Assembly: GCA_016712275.1 (NCBI GenBank)
Contig: JADJRI010000022.1
Span: forward strand, 8,165 to 72,164
From: Planctomycetota bacterium
GTDB lineage: Bacteria; Planctomycetota; Phycisphaerae; UBA1845; UTPLA1
Reading direction: 5' to 3'
DNA length: 64,000 nucleotides
The notes under the pieces are model-generated. The model made no database searches and had not been told where the DNA came from. It was given only the letters and a program-made list of their open reading frames with translations. The translations under genes and the position numbers were made by a program. Of this stretch, positions 38,891 through 48,150 are shown piece after piece. Positions within the stretch are counted from its first letter, which is position 1. Each line of letters starts with the position of its first letter.

Positions 38891-39941
38891 AATCAGCGAG
38901 GAACACCTGGCTTTGGCCATCCGTTGTGCGCTGACTTGTCCACATCATCCATTTTCCGTCATGGCTTATGACAGGAAGTCCATCGAATCCGGGGCTGTAG
39001 GTGATGCGATGAAACCGTCCCGTGCGAATATCAAGGTAATAGACTTCGTAGTTGTAGTGACCGTGAACACTGGTCGCGAAAACGATGGATCGGCCGTCGG
39101 GCAACCAATAGGGCGCCCAGTTCACCACATCACTGTGTGAGGTCAGTTGTTTTTCACCGGTGCCGTCGGTGTTGATCACGAAAATCTGGAGATGGTCGTC
39201 CTGTTTGCGGTCGGCACGAAAAATGACTTTCTTTCCGTCAGGTGAGAAGAACGGACCGCCGTCGTAGCCGGGCTTATTGGTCAGTTGTCGCACGTCGGTT
39301 CCATCCGCGCTCATGATGTACAGGTCCGGATCGCCGTCGCGATCGCTCGAAAAGACAATCTGCTTGCCATCCGGGCTGTACGCGCATTCGGCGTCGTAGC
39401 CCAGTTGTTGGGTCAATTGTTTGGGCTCGGACCCGTCGATATTGGCCTCAATGACATCCATGCCGCCCGGCATGTCCCATTTGTAGGTGCTGCCTTCGCG
39501 GTGATACTTGTTTGGATTTGGCACATTCGGATTTAAATAGCTTGAAGCATAAATCAGCTTTTCACCATCCGGCCGAAAGTTGCCGCAGGTGCAGGCACCA
39601 CCGGGCGGACTGATCCGATGCAGCGAATCGCGAAGGGCATTGCCAGCTTCGTCGAGTTCAATCGTGTACATCTGGTACTCATGCTCGCCTGCGGGAAATG
39701 CCTGAAAAATGACGCGCTTCAAGTCCGGCGAGAAATAGGCTTCACCCGATTTGGTCAGGCCCATGTCTGCAAGAGTGAGTTGCCTGACATTCGTGAGAAA
39801 GGTCTCTTCCGACTCAGACCACTTTTCTTTTGGAGTCGGGTTGGCCGTCATTTTGAAGCCGCCTCCCGCGCAACCGGAGGCAAGGCCGAACAGGCACGCG
39901 ACCAGACCCACAGCAACACAACGATTGAATTTGCATGACAT
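38874..39941 (-). CDS. TolB-like beta-propeller lipoprotein
   Basis: 355 residues from the Met at 39939-39941, which has AAAGGA at good spacing. A lipoprotein signal (VAVGLVACLFGLASGC, lipobox LASGC) is followed by a WD40-like propeller of PD40 blades: YFSPDLKRVIFQAF, NFRPDGEKLIYASS, AYSPDGKQIVFSSDRDGD, FFSPDGKKVIFRADR, YWLPDGRSIVFATS, VISHDGKWMMWTS. Each blade ends in a dipeptide such as LY or IF preceding a turn with DGT. Such proteins are outer-surface or periplasmic scaffolds. No partner from the Tol-Pal system is in the window. Confidence 0.82.
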   Translation of the reverse strand: MSCKFNRCVAVGLVACLFGLASGCAGGGFKMTANPTPKEKWSESEETFLTNVRQLTLADMGLTKSGEAYFSPDLKRVIFQAFPAGEHEYQMYTIELDEAGNALRDSLHRISPPGGACTCGNFRPDGEKLIYASSYLNPNVPNPNKYHREGSTYKWDMPGGMDVIEANIDGSEPKQLTQQLGYDAECAYSPDGKQIVFSSDRDGDPDLYIMSADGTDVRQLTNKPGYDGGPFFSPDGKKVIFRADRKQDDHLQIFVINTDGTGEKQLTSHSDVVNWAPYWLPDGRSIVFATSVHGHYNYEVYYLDIRTGRFHRITYSPGFDGLPVISHDGKWMMWTSQRTTDGQSQVFLADFKKPQ

Positions 39942-40177
39942 GAAATTGTTTCCTTTCGTCATTGCGCGAGAATATACAATCAAATCGCCGCATCGCCCAT
40001 CGCCTTGGAATTTGAGCCGCACACTGTTATATTGAGTAAGTCGGTGGAATAGGCAATTCGGCGATTTCCAAGCTCAAAACGGAATCGTCAGGTGCCGGTG
40101 GATCAGAATCCTTCTGATGACCGGCTTTTCCGTCCGGATCGTCGACGATCCCGAGACGGCTGGAAAGCGAACGTTTT

Positions 40178-41011
40178 TTGAATCTGACAATCCTCTGCAT
40201 CGGCGACGTGGTGGGGCGACCGGGCCGTTCGATGGTGGCGCGCGCCGTTCCGCTGCTTTCGAAACAGCATGGCATCGATTGCGTCATCGCCAACGTCGAA
40301 AACGCGGCCAATGGATCGGGCCTCACCGAACCGCTCTATGAAAAATTCCTGAAGTACGGCGTCCATCTTATGACGATGGGCGACCATATTTACCGCAAGG
40401 CCGAGATCATGCCGGTCTTGCAAAAATCGGATCGCATCGTTCGACCCGTGAATTATCCCGCCGATTCCGTCGGCAAGGAATTTGCGATTTACCATTTACC
40501 CAATGGGTTGCCCGTGGCAGTCATCTGCGTGATGGGCCGGCTGTTCATGAGGCCGCCGTGCGATTGTCCATTTAAGGCGGTCGATCGTGTGCTGGCGCGA
40601 ATTCCGCCAGACGTAAAGACAATCGTTGTCGATGTTCATGCCGAAGCCACCAGCGAGCACATCGCCATGGGATGGCATCTTAACGGGCGGGTCAGTGTGG
40701 TCTTCGGCACGCATACCCATGTGCCGACGGCCGACGAGTGCATCCTCGACAAGGGGACGGCCTACATCACCGATCTCGGTATGACCGGGCCTTATGACAG
40801 TGTGCTTGGGCGTCGCAAGGATCGCGTCTTGCGATCACTTATCACCGGCCTGCCGACACCCTTCGATGTGGCCACCGACGACGCGCGACTCAGCGGCATA
40901 TTGGTGAAGGTCGATTCGGACACGGGGCGGGCCAGCCACATCGAGCGCGTCCGAGTGGATGAAAAGTCGCTGCCGGGGGGTGTCGATCCCGCGAACGAAC
41001 ACAACGATTAG
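40178..41011 (+). CDS. YmdB-like metallophosphoesterase
   Basis: 277 residues from a TTG start at 40178, preceded by GGAAAGCG. The YmdB/TIGR00282 landmarks are present: ILCIGDVVGRPGR, VIANVENAANGSGLT, LMTMGDHIYRKAE, VVDVHAEATSEHIAMGWHLNGRV, FGTHTHVPTADE, TDLGMTGPYDSVLG. In Bacillus YmdB hydrolyses 2',3'-cyclic AMP and affects biofilm and RNA turnover. One difference is NGLPVAVICVMGRLFM, normal for the family. The following 210 bases carry the MITE-like element. Confidence 0.88.
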   Translation: MNLTILCIGDVVGRPGRSMVARAVPLLSKQHGIDCVIANVENAANGSGLTEPLYEKFLKYGVHLMTMGDHIYRKAEIMPVLQKSDRIVRPVNYPADSVGKEFAIYHLPNGLPVAVICVMGRLFMRPPCDCPFKAVDRVLARIPPDVKTIVVDVHAEATSEHIAMGWHLNGRVSVVFGTHTHVPTADECILDKGTAYITDLGMTGPYDSVLGRRKDRVLRSLITGLPTPFDVATDDARLSGILVKVDSDTGRASHIERVRVDEKSLPGGVDPANEHND

Positions 41012-41104
41012 CGCGGCTGGCAAATGAGCATCCCATTTTGGCCCAAATCCAACTGAGTAGGTCGCATGGGGTAATTGCATGATTCTTCGCAACACCTCAA
41101 CCGG

Positions 41105-41190
41105 CGATATTCGTTGCTGGTAAAGCACTGTGTGGTACGGCCGCCCCCGGCTGTGGAATCTCTGCAGACTTTACCAGTGCCCGATATTCG
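41105..41190. mobile_element. 68-bp MITE-like element with 9-bp flanking repeat; REP-like copy 4
   Basis: CGATATTCG occurs directly repeated at 41105-41113 and 41182-41190. Between them lie 68 bases whose ends are inverted: CTGGTAAAG at 41117-41125 and CTTTACCAG at 41169-41177. The interior holds a GC-rich hairpin GGCCG-CCCC-CGGCT. This is the plan of a miniature inverted-repeat element with a 9-bp target duplication. A second sequence with the same left end and hairpin is at 48079-48116. Confidence 0.5.
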
Positions 41191-41222
41191 CAATCACCTG
41201 AGTTCCCTATAAACTCGCACGA

Positions 41223-41704
41223 ATGTGGAGAATTTCGCCCTACGAGCCCTCACATCGCGATGGCGTGGTACACGTCGTCAAATCGGTATTCGATGAGTAC
41301 GGATTCACGTGGGAGGCCGATGGGTATTGCAGTGATTTGTACAACGTCGAGCGGGTCTATCTTCAACCCGGCGGCATGTTCTGGTGTGCGGTCGACGCGG
41401 AAGAAAAGGGCCGCGAGACAGTGATCGGTTGCGCCGGGCTGACATTTCACGACGACCATAGCGAACTGCATCGCATGTATTTGCTCAGCGCGTGCCGTGG
41501 CCGCGGCATCGGTCGCGCCCTATTGCTCACCTGCATGGAGCATGCGCGCAGAAAGGCAGCCGCGCCATGCGGGCATGGAGCGATGTCATTCTGATAAACG
41601 CGCATCGGCTCTACCAAAGCGCCGGATTCGTCAAGAACGGCGATCGCATCTGCAATGATCCCGACAAGAGCAGGGAATTCGGCTTCTGGAAGGAGCCGCT
41701 GTGA
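41223..41704 (+). CDS. GNAT acetyltransferase (one frameshift)
   Basis: About 160 residues. MWRISPYEPSHRDGVVHVV, FDEYGFTWEADGY, GMFWCAVD, ELHRMYLLSACRGRGIGRALL with the acetyl-CoA pyrophosphate loop RGRGIG. Near 41560 the frame moves to GSRAMRAWSDVILINAHRLY and ends QSAGFVKNGD ... FGFWKEPL, the usual end of the fold (YQSAGF). Substrate unknown. Its stop overlaps the GTG of xseA (GTGA at 41701-41704). Confidence 0.78.
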
Positions 41705-43274
41705 CCAAACGCAAGGACGATTCTCCGAGGCTGCCGTTTGATCCCAATCGCGTGCGGGGGGTAGAGGTTCCGCCCGCAACGGACAGCACGATTTCCGTTT
41801 CTCAATTGTCCAATCTCATCAAGGGCGCCATCGCCCGCGCTTTCCCGTCGGATGTCCGCGTAATGGGCGAACTGTCGAACATATCGCGGCCGGCCGGCGG
41901 ACACATCTACTTCACGCTGAAGGATGCGGCGAGTGAAGTGCGTTGCGTCATGTGGCGGTCGTCCGTTCAATCTTTGAAATTTGATCTGGCGGAAGGTATG
42001 GAGGTGGTTGCCACCGGCTCGGTCGATGTGTATGAACCCCGAGGGCAATACCAGCTCTACGTCCGCCGAATGTCGCCCGTTGGCGTCGGCGCGTTGGACC
42101 TGGCATTTCAGCAATTGAAGGAAAAATTATCCAAGGAGGGACTCTTCGATTCCGATCGAAAGCGATCGCTGCCGGCTCATCCGCAGACGATCGCCGTCGT
42201 GACCAGTCCGACCGGCGCGGCGGTGAAGGATATTCTACAAACGATTGAGCGGCGCTATCCCAGGGTGCGCGTCCTGCTGTTCGGCGTGCGGGTTCAGGGC
42301 GACGGGGCGGCTGGTGAAATTGCAGATGCCATTCGCCGCATCAACCATTCTTGCGAGTCACTTGGCGGCGTGGATGTCATGATCGTCGGTCGAGGCGGCG
42401 GCTCACTTGAGGACCTATGGGCTTTCAACGAGGAAGTTGTCGCTCGCGCCATTCACGCCAGCAAAATTCCCATCGTCAGCGCCGTCGGCCACGAAGTTGA
42501 TTTTACGATGGCGGATTTTGTGGCAGATGTCCGCGCCGCCACGCCCACCGCTGCCGCCGAACTCGTGGTTCCCATGTTGACGGATGTCCTAGGCGAAATC
42601 GGTTCCATTGAGCATCGGCTGCGGCAAGCCATCCGGCGTCGAATTGAGGCCGCGCGATTGCGACTCACTTCTGTCGAGCGATCTCCCTGGTTTCGCGATC
42701 CGCTGGGACAGGTGCGGCGCGTGTTCCAGCGAATCGACGAATTGCTTGGGCGACTGCGCCTTGCGGCCTCTCGTCGCATTCACCGGGCGCGTAGCAGAAT
42801 TCATGATCTTGAAGTTCGCTTCTCGCATGCGCGGCCGATTGTCCAACTGTCGCGACGGCGCGAGAGAATTGCGAAGCTGGAGCGCAGACTCGAACGCGCT
42901 ATGGAAAGTGATATGCGCCGACGGGCAGTTCGTGCTCGACGTGTCGAATTGGCGCTCTCCTCGGCGTCCCCAAAACGCCTCGTTGGGATATTGCGGGCAA
43001 GACTCGAATCCATCGAATGCAACATGCGCCGAGCAATGCATCGTCTTATCGCGGATGACCGAGCTCGAGCGCAATCGGTGGAGCGCGATTGCAGGCGGCG
43101 AGCCACGAGCAAGTCTTGAATCGTGGTTTTTCAATCACGAGGCGGTCGAGCGATGACAAAGTGGTGCGAATGGCAGATCAAGTGTGGAAGGGTGACAAAA
43201 TCACGACACAGACGGCGGATGGCTTCATCGAAAGTCGTGTGATGGATGGAAAACAGGGCGAATTATTTGACTAG
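41701..43274 (+). CDS. xseA: exodeoxyribonuclease VII large subunit (one frameshift)
   Basis: About 524 residues with a GTG start at 41701. N-terminal OB domain (ISVSQLSNLIKGAIARAFP, VMGELSNISRPAGGHIYFTLKD), catalytic core (IAVVTSPTGAAVKDILQTIERR, VMIVGRGGGSLEDLWAFNEE, PIVSAVGHEVDFTMADFVAD, RAATPTAAAELV), long helical region, then a break near 43092 where one T is missing: RDLQAASHEQVLNRGFSI resumes and the protein ends KQGELFD. It degrades single-stranded DNA to oligonucleotides in complex with XseB, encoded 22 bases downstream. Confidence 0.94.
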
Positions 43275-43296
43275 GCATTTGACGAGGAATTTATCA

Positions 43297-43539
43297 ATGG
43301 CCAAAACGAAATTTGAATTCGAAACCGCGATTTCCCGTGCCGAGGAGATCGCCGGATCGATCGAGCAGGGACGAATCGGCTTGGAAGATTCGATCAAGCA
43401 ATTTGAAGAGGGCATGGCGCTCATCCGCCAATGCCGACAGGTGCTGAATGAGGCCGAATTGCGGATTCAGACGCTCGAAGCCTCGGGTGCCGATGGGGCG
43501 GTGCCGGCAGCCACCATGAAAACCGTTGACGAGGCATAA
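43297..43539 (+). CDS. xseB: exodeoxyribonuclease VII small subunit
   Basis: 80 residues from the ATG at 43297 (GAGGAA in front); an in-frame ATG at 43246 inside xseA is not the start. FEFETAISRAEEIAGSIEQG, LEDSIKQFEEGMALIRQC and LNEAELRIQTL are the two-helix pattern of XseB. It activates XseA. Confidence 0.92.
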   Translation: MAKTKFEFETAISRAEEIAGSIEQGRIGLEDSIKQFEEGMALIRQCRQVLNEAELRIQTLEASGADGAVPAATMKTVDEA

Positions 43540-43697
43540 CTATCGGTCGTACAATAATTTCCAGTCTTTTTAGACCCGTTCGGCCTGTTGGAACGTATCG
43601 ATTGTTTTGAAAGTTATGCACATTTTGCGGAATGGGGTTTTGACCGGATGCGAATTGCTAGAATGAATCGGCAACGAATTGCGGAGGCACTGAGTTA

Positions 43698-44594
43698 ATG
43701 ACGGCCTTGCAGGATTTGCCGGTTCGCGAATTGCTTCGAAAGGAAGCGGAGGATTTTGATCGGCTGCTGCTTTATCGCCTGGACGGTTTAGAGGGCGTTC
43801 CGGCCAAACTGGCCGAATCGATGCGATACAGCGTTGCGGCTGGTGGCAAGAGGCTTCGACCGGCGTTGGTCCTTTGGTCGTGCGAAGCCTGCGGCGGCAA
43901 CAGAATGGATGCCATGCCCGCGGCGATGGCGATTGAGTGTGTCCATACGTTCAGTCTCATTCACGATGATTTGCCCGCCATCGACAACGACGACTTGCGC
44001 AGGGGGCAGCCGACGAATCACCGAGAATTTGGCGAAGCGACGGCCATTCTCGCGGGAGATGCCCTACTGGCGTTTGCCTTCGAAGTGATCGCGGCGGATG
44101 TGCGTCAGCCCGACATGGCACAACAGATGATCCTGGAATTGTCGCGTGCGACTGGCGCAGCCGGCATGATTGGCGGCGAATTGGACGATATTGAAGGTGA
44201 GCGGTCGGTGCCCGATACAGCGACGGTTGGCCGAATTCACGGTGCGAAAACGGCCCGGCTGATTCAGAGCGCGTGCCGACTGGGCTCGATTGCCGCAAGA
44301 GCAAGTAAAATCGAATATGAGGCTCTGTCGGAGTATGGCATGCAACTCGGTCTTGCGTTTCAGATCGCGGACGATTTGCTGGATGAAACCGGAACGGAGC
44401 ACGAGATTGGCAAGCGGATATGCAAGGATTCTGCCGCCAACAAGCAGACTTTTCCGCGGGTGATCGGCGTCGATGCCTCGCGACGGCTTGCTTTGGAAAC
44501 GGCCCAAAAGGCTGAGTTACAGGCTGAGCGTTTGGGGTCAAAAGCGTCGCGACTTGCGGCATTGACCCGATACGTCGTGGAACGGAATTCATGA
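43698..44594 (+). CDS. ispA: polyprenyl (farnesyl/geranylgeranyl) diphosphate synthase
   Basis: 298 residues, ATG at 43698 with GGAGG upstream. Trans-isoprenyl synthase: GGKRLRPALVLW with the diphosphate-binding Lys-Arg, first aspartate-rich motif DDLPAIDNDD at 90-99, GDALLAFAFE, and the second, ADDLLDETGTEHEIGK, near 225. The two residues between the first aspartates (DDxxxxD) put it in the bacterial short-chain class. It makes C15-C20 diphosphates, used for quinone tails, carotenoids and undecaprenyl phosphate. It precedes dxs by 70 bases. Confidence 0.9.
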   Translation: MTALQDLPVRELLRKEAEDFDRLLLYRLDGLEGVPAKLAESMRYSVAAGGKRLRPALVLWSCEACGGNRMDAMPAAMAIECVHTFSLIHDDLPAIDNDDLRRGQPTNHREFGEATAILAGDALLAFAFEVIAADVRQPDMAQQMILELSRATGAAGMIGGELDDIEGERSVPDTATVGRIHGAKTARLIQSACRLGSIAARASKIEYEALSEYGMQLGLAFQIADDLLDETGTEHEIGKRICKDSAANKQTFPRVIGVDASRRLALETAQKAELQAERLGSKASRLAALTRYVVERNS

Positions 44595-44665
44595 CGTTTG
44601 AAATACCAGGTACACGCGAGCGCCGATCATCGGCTCGAGCATGAAAGGACAGGTTGGTCCGCCAG

Positions 44666-46609
44666 ATGGACAAAATCCTACCCAACATTCATTCGCCCGC
44701 CGATCTTCGTGGGCTGTCGATTGCCCAGCTAAATCAGCTCGCCGGAGAAATTCGCGAGCGCATCATCGGCGTTGTCAGCCGCCAGGGCGGGCACCTTGCA
44801 AGCAATCTGGGAATCGTCGAATTGACGATCGCACTGCACCGCGTTTTCGATTTCAAGCATGACCGGCTCCTTTGGGATGTCGGACATCAGGCCTACGTCC
44901 ACAAGATTCTCACCGGTCGAAATGACCGCTTTGATTCAATTCGAAAGACAGGCGGCCTCAGCGGTTTTCCGAACATCGACGAAAGCGAATACGACTTGTT
45001 CAATGTCGGCCATGCCGGCACAGCGGTTCCGACGGCGGTTGGCATGGCCCGCGGCGCCAGCGCCCTGGGCGGAAATCAGCGGGTGGTGGCCGTGGTCGGC
45101 GATGCCAGCATCTTCAACGGCGTCTCGTTTGAAGGGCTGAATCAGGCGGGCACGCTCAAGCGGCAACTGCTGGTGATATTGAATGACAATTCGATGGGCA
45201 TCGCGCCAACTCAGGGCGGCATGGCGGAATATCTCGCCAAATTCCGGGTCAGCCCGCTCTATGAAGAACTCAAGCGGCGCGTGAAGAAGTATCTGCCGCA
45301 GGTGCCGCTCGTTGGCAAGGCGACCCTTGGCGCGCTCGATCACATCAAAGAGGGGTTCAAAGCCACGCTATCGCCGCACCAGATTTTTGAGCAGCTCGGA
45401 TTTGTCTATGTTGGTCCGACCGATGGACATGATGTCGAGCATCTCATCGAGTTGATCGACGGTGTTAAGGATGTCGGCCACCCTGTCCTTTTGCATGTCC
45501 ATACCGAGAAAGGCCGCGGTGCGGATTTCGCAACTGCCGAGCCGACCAAATTCCACAGCCCGAAGCCCTTCAAAATGGAGGGTTGTCGCGTTGAGATTCA
45601 ATCCGGCGGCCGCAGCTATACGGCCGCGTTTGCAGATGCGGCCATTCAACTTGCGAAAGAGGACCCGCGCGTGCATGCGCTCACCGCGGCCATGCCGGAC
45701 GGCACGGGCCTGAGCAAATTCCAGCAGGTGTTTCCGGATCGTTACCTCGACGGCGGCATTGCCGAAAGCAGCACGGTTGACATCGCCGCCGGCATGTGCA
45801 AAGCGGGCGTTCGACCGGTGGTGGCGATTTACTCGACGTTCTTGCAGCGTGCATTTGATCAGGTCTTTCAGGAAGTCGTCCTGCAGAATCTGCCCGTCAT
45901 GTTTGCCTTGGATCGCGCGGGGCTGGTCGGCGGCGACGGTCCGGTTCATCACGGTTTCCTCGACATTGCCTATCTCCGGGCGATGCCGAACATGGTTTTG
46001 ATGGCCCCGGGGGATGGCGACGAGATACTGGAGTGCCTTCGCCTCGGCATTAAGCTGAATGTGCCCAGCGTCCAACGATATCCAAGAGACACCGTGCCCG
46101 AATCGATTCATGGCGGAAAACCGGTGCCGGAATTTGTCGTTGGCAAATCGGCGGTGCTGCGCGAGGGATTCGACCTGACGATTCTCGCCTATGGCTCGAC
46201 GTGTCGACCGGCCTTGGATGCGGCCGACATGCTTGTGACGGAGGGGATCGAGGCTCGCGTCGTTAACGCGCGATTCGCCAAACCCATCGATCAGGAAATG
46301 GTTGCCATCGCCCTGGAACGCGGCGGTCCGGTGATTACCGTGGAGGAACACTCGATCATCGCGGGCTTCGGCTCTGCCGTATTGGAGACTGCCCGAGAAC
46401 TGGGTCTGGACGCATCACGAATTTCCATACTGGGCATGCCGCCGGATGCGTTTGTTCCGCACGGCGCACGGTCCAAGCAGCTCGCGGACTGCAGACTCGA
46501 TGCGGCCGGAATTGCGGCTGCGGCTAGAGAGGCGCTCGGTCGTCCGGCGTCTGTTGCCATGCCGACTCATTCATATTCCGACACGGAAAGTATGCAATCG
46601 ACCGTTTGA
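44666..46609 (+). CDS. dxs: 1-deoxy-D-xylulose-5-phosphate synthase
   Basis: 647 residues from the ATG at 44666 (MDKILPNIHSP); a TTG at 44654 is an alternative. TPP enzyme: RQGGHLASNLGIVELTIALH, DVGHQAYVHKILTGR, FNVGHAGTAVPTAVGMA, the TPP-site VVGDASIFNGVSFEGLN, YVGPTDGHDVEHLI, then the second half with PDRYLDGGIAESSTVDIAAG, MFALDRAGLVGGDGPVHHG, and VEEHSIIAGFGSAV. It makes DXP from pyruvate and glyceraldehyde 3-phosphate, the entry to the MEP isoprenoid route that feeds the adjacent ispA product. Confidence 0.94.
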   Translation: MDKILPNIHSPADLRGLSIAQLNQLAGEIRERIIGVVSRQGGHLASNLGIVELTIALHRVFDFKHDRLLWDVGHQAYVHKILTGRNDRFDSIRKTGGLSGFPNIDESEYDLFNVGHAGTAVPTAVGMARGASALGGNQRVVAVVGDASIFNGVSFEGLNQAGTLKRQLLVILNDNSMGIAPTQGGMAEYLAKFRVSPLYEELKRRVKKYLPQVPLVGKATLGALDHIKEGFKATLSPHQIFEQLGFVYVGPTDGHDVEHLIELIDGVKDVGHPVLLHVHTEKGRGADFATAEPTKFHSPKPFKMEGCRVEIQSGGRSYTAAFADAAIQLAKEDPRVHALTAAMPDGTGLSKFQQVFPDRYLDGGIAESSTVDIAAGMCKAGVRPVVAIYSTFLQRAFDQVFQEVVLQNLPVMFALDRAGLVGGDGPVHHGFLDIAYLRAMPNMVLMAPGDGDEILECLRLGIKLNVPSVQRYPRDTVPESIHGGKPVPEFVVGKSAVLREGFDLTILAYGSTCRPALDAADMLVTEGIEARVVNARFAKPIDQEMVAIALERGGPVITVEEHSIIAGFGSAVLETARELGLDASRISILGMPPDAFVPHGARSKQLADCRLDAAGIAAAAREALGRPASVAMPTHSYSDTESMQSTV

Positions 46610-46765
46610 CCGATGCTGTCGGCTATGGTCGGTTTGACGTCGCTGGGGCGAAGTTTGTCAGTATCTATTCGCGCACGGGCCATGTGGCGCATTTTTCAGC
46701 CGCCCGCAGCGCAACACGATTCATTTCTGAGCATTAGAGCATTTTTCGCTCGAACGTGTTGCCGC

Positions 46766-46818
46766 GCTGTGGCACCGCCGTCTCGGCGGTAAGCACCGGC
46801 GGGACGCCGGTGCCACAA
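46766..46818. repeat. REP-like hairpin pair, copies 2 and 3 (head to head)
   Basis: Copy 2 on the minus strand: ACCGCCG-AGA-CGGCGGT followed by GCCACAG (46768-46790). Copy 3 on the plus strand: CACCGGCG-GGA-CGCCGGTG followed by CCACA (46794-46817). Both follow the plan of copy 1 at 193-218: stem, three-base loop, stem, CCACA. They lie between the convergent ends of dxs (46609) and the TlpA-like gene (46859), a usual place for REP elements, and may serve as a bidirectional transcription barrier. Confidence 0.7.
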
Positions 46819-46858
46819 TATCCGCCACAATATCCCCTACATAGGGCCGAAAATCGCA

Positions 46859-47944
46859 TTAGCCCTTGGACATCAACTCACGCAGGGATTTGATTGACTT
46901 GTAATAAGACAGCACGTCCTGGTAGGACTGACCTTCGCTGCCTTTCACGAGAGCGGCGGCATCCATCTGGTGTTTGATCGCCTCGTCGATCATGCCGAAT
47001 TCACATTCGACCTGTGCGAGAACAGCCAGCGTTTCCGCGTCCTGTCCTTTCTTCAAGTCATTGGCGCGTCTTGCACAACGAAGCATCATGCCGGGATTGC
47101 GGCGGGACAGCTCTGTTCCCAATTCCATCATGACGAAGTCGCGCATCGAGTTCTCTGAATCCCAGAATGTTGTCTCAATCGTGGAGTCAAACGAAGCGGC
47201 CTCCTCCGTTCGTTCGAATTCACGAAGGAGCTGACGCTTGATCAGGTAAGCCCGCATTTCACGCGGCTTGAAGGAGATCAGCTTTTCGAGCGTGGCAATG
47301 ACCTTTTTCTGCACGTCGGTGCGTTTTTCTGCGTCTTCGATCGCTTGAAGCGATCCGTAGGTCTGCTGCAATTCCGTCATCATTTCGTCATACTTGGTTT
47401 GCGTTTCGGCGGCCTTCTTGGCAGCTTCGACATCAAACTTACCGGCCATGACTTCTTTTATGGTGGAATCGAAGGATTCCGTGTCCAGCGGGTTGCCACT
47501 CCATACGACGTGCGACGTTTTGTCGACGATGAATGCATGAGGAATTCCCTCGATATCGTCGGTCCATGCATCGCTCGTCGCCATGTCCGCGTCAACGGCC
47601 ACATGGTAGGGCATGTCGGGCCCCTTTTTCATGAACGCCTCGACGACTTTTTCATCTTCATTGCTGACGCCGATGATAACCAGACCATCTTTGGCGTAGT
47701 TCTTGTGAAGCTCGGCCAGGTGGGGAATGCTTCGTTTCCAGGGTCCGCACCAGGTGGCCCAAAATTCGACCACAATGACATGCTTGTCGGCTTCCTTCTC
47801 ACCTGGCAGGGCGGGCGCTTTGGTGGTCATCCATTTGGAAACTTTGACCGTCGGTGCTTTGTCACCGATTTTCGGCGAAGCCCAGATTGTGGAGTTAAGA
47901 ATGAATGTCACCAGCGTGGCTGCGAGAATGGTCGAATTTCGCAT
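46859..47944 (-). CDS. TlpA/ResA-like thioredoxin domain protein with CGPW site
   Basis: 361 residues from the Met at 47942-47944, with AAAGGA at good spacing; upstream in-frame Met codons are discarded. Signal peptide (TILAATLVTFILNSTIWA). The thioredoxin-like domain shows VVEFWATWCGPWKRSIPHL: the first Cys is present, the second is Trp. GLVIIGVSNEDEKVVEAF, the cis-Pro region EGIPHAFIVDKTSHVVW complete the fold. The last ~170 residues are helical and TPR-like. Planctomycete relatives usually carry CGPC. It may be a non-redox carrier domain unless the change is an error. Confidence 0.8.
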   Translation of the reverse strand: MRNSTILAATLVTFILNSTIWASPKIGDKAPTVKVSKWMTTKAPALPGEKEADKHVIVVEFWATWCGPWKRSIPHLAELHKNYAKDGLVIIGVSNEDEKVVEAFMKKGPDMPYHVAVDADMATSDAWTDDIEGIPHAFIVDKTSHVVWSGNPLDTESFDSTIKEVMAGKFDVEAAKKAAETQTKYDEMMTELQQTYGSLQAIEDAEKRTDVQKKVIATLEKLISFKPREMRAYLIKRQLLREFERTEEAASFDSTIETTFWDSENSMRDFVMMELGTELSRRNPGMMLRCARRANDLKKGQDAETLAVLAQVECEFGMIDEAIKHQMDAAALVKGSEGQSYQDVLSYYKSIKSLRELMSKG

Positions 47945-48078
47945 CGATCCTTTCCTTTCTGTCGGCATGCGAGCCGCTCTTTTGCGGTACTCTGAGATCC
48001 TTCGAATCGCCAACAAGATAACGCCGTGCATCGGAATCGTCCATGAATGCACAGAAATCCCGCGACTTATTCCCGATA

Positions 48079-48116
48079 CTGGTAAAGATTGGTGTGGCGC
48101 GGTCGCCCCCGGTTGT
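48079..48116 (-). repeat. REP/MITE-like partial copy 5
   Basis: CTGGTAAAG (48079-48087), GTGTGG and the hairpin GGTCG-CCCC-CGGTT match the copy at 41117-41155. The stem changes between the copies are C to T exchanges that keep G-T pairing. The right end (CTTTACCAG) is absent. It lies between the divergent TlpA-like and bpt genes, 35 bases before the bpt start. Confidence 0.5.
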
Positions 48117-48150
48117 TTCCTCCCTCATAATGGCGGCGTGGAGCCTATGA

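Noticed and set aside
45368..46351. 327-codon frame on the minus strand opposite dxs
   Set aside because: Antisense shadow; dxs motifs are continuous through the whole region.
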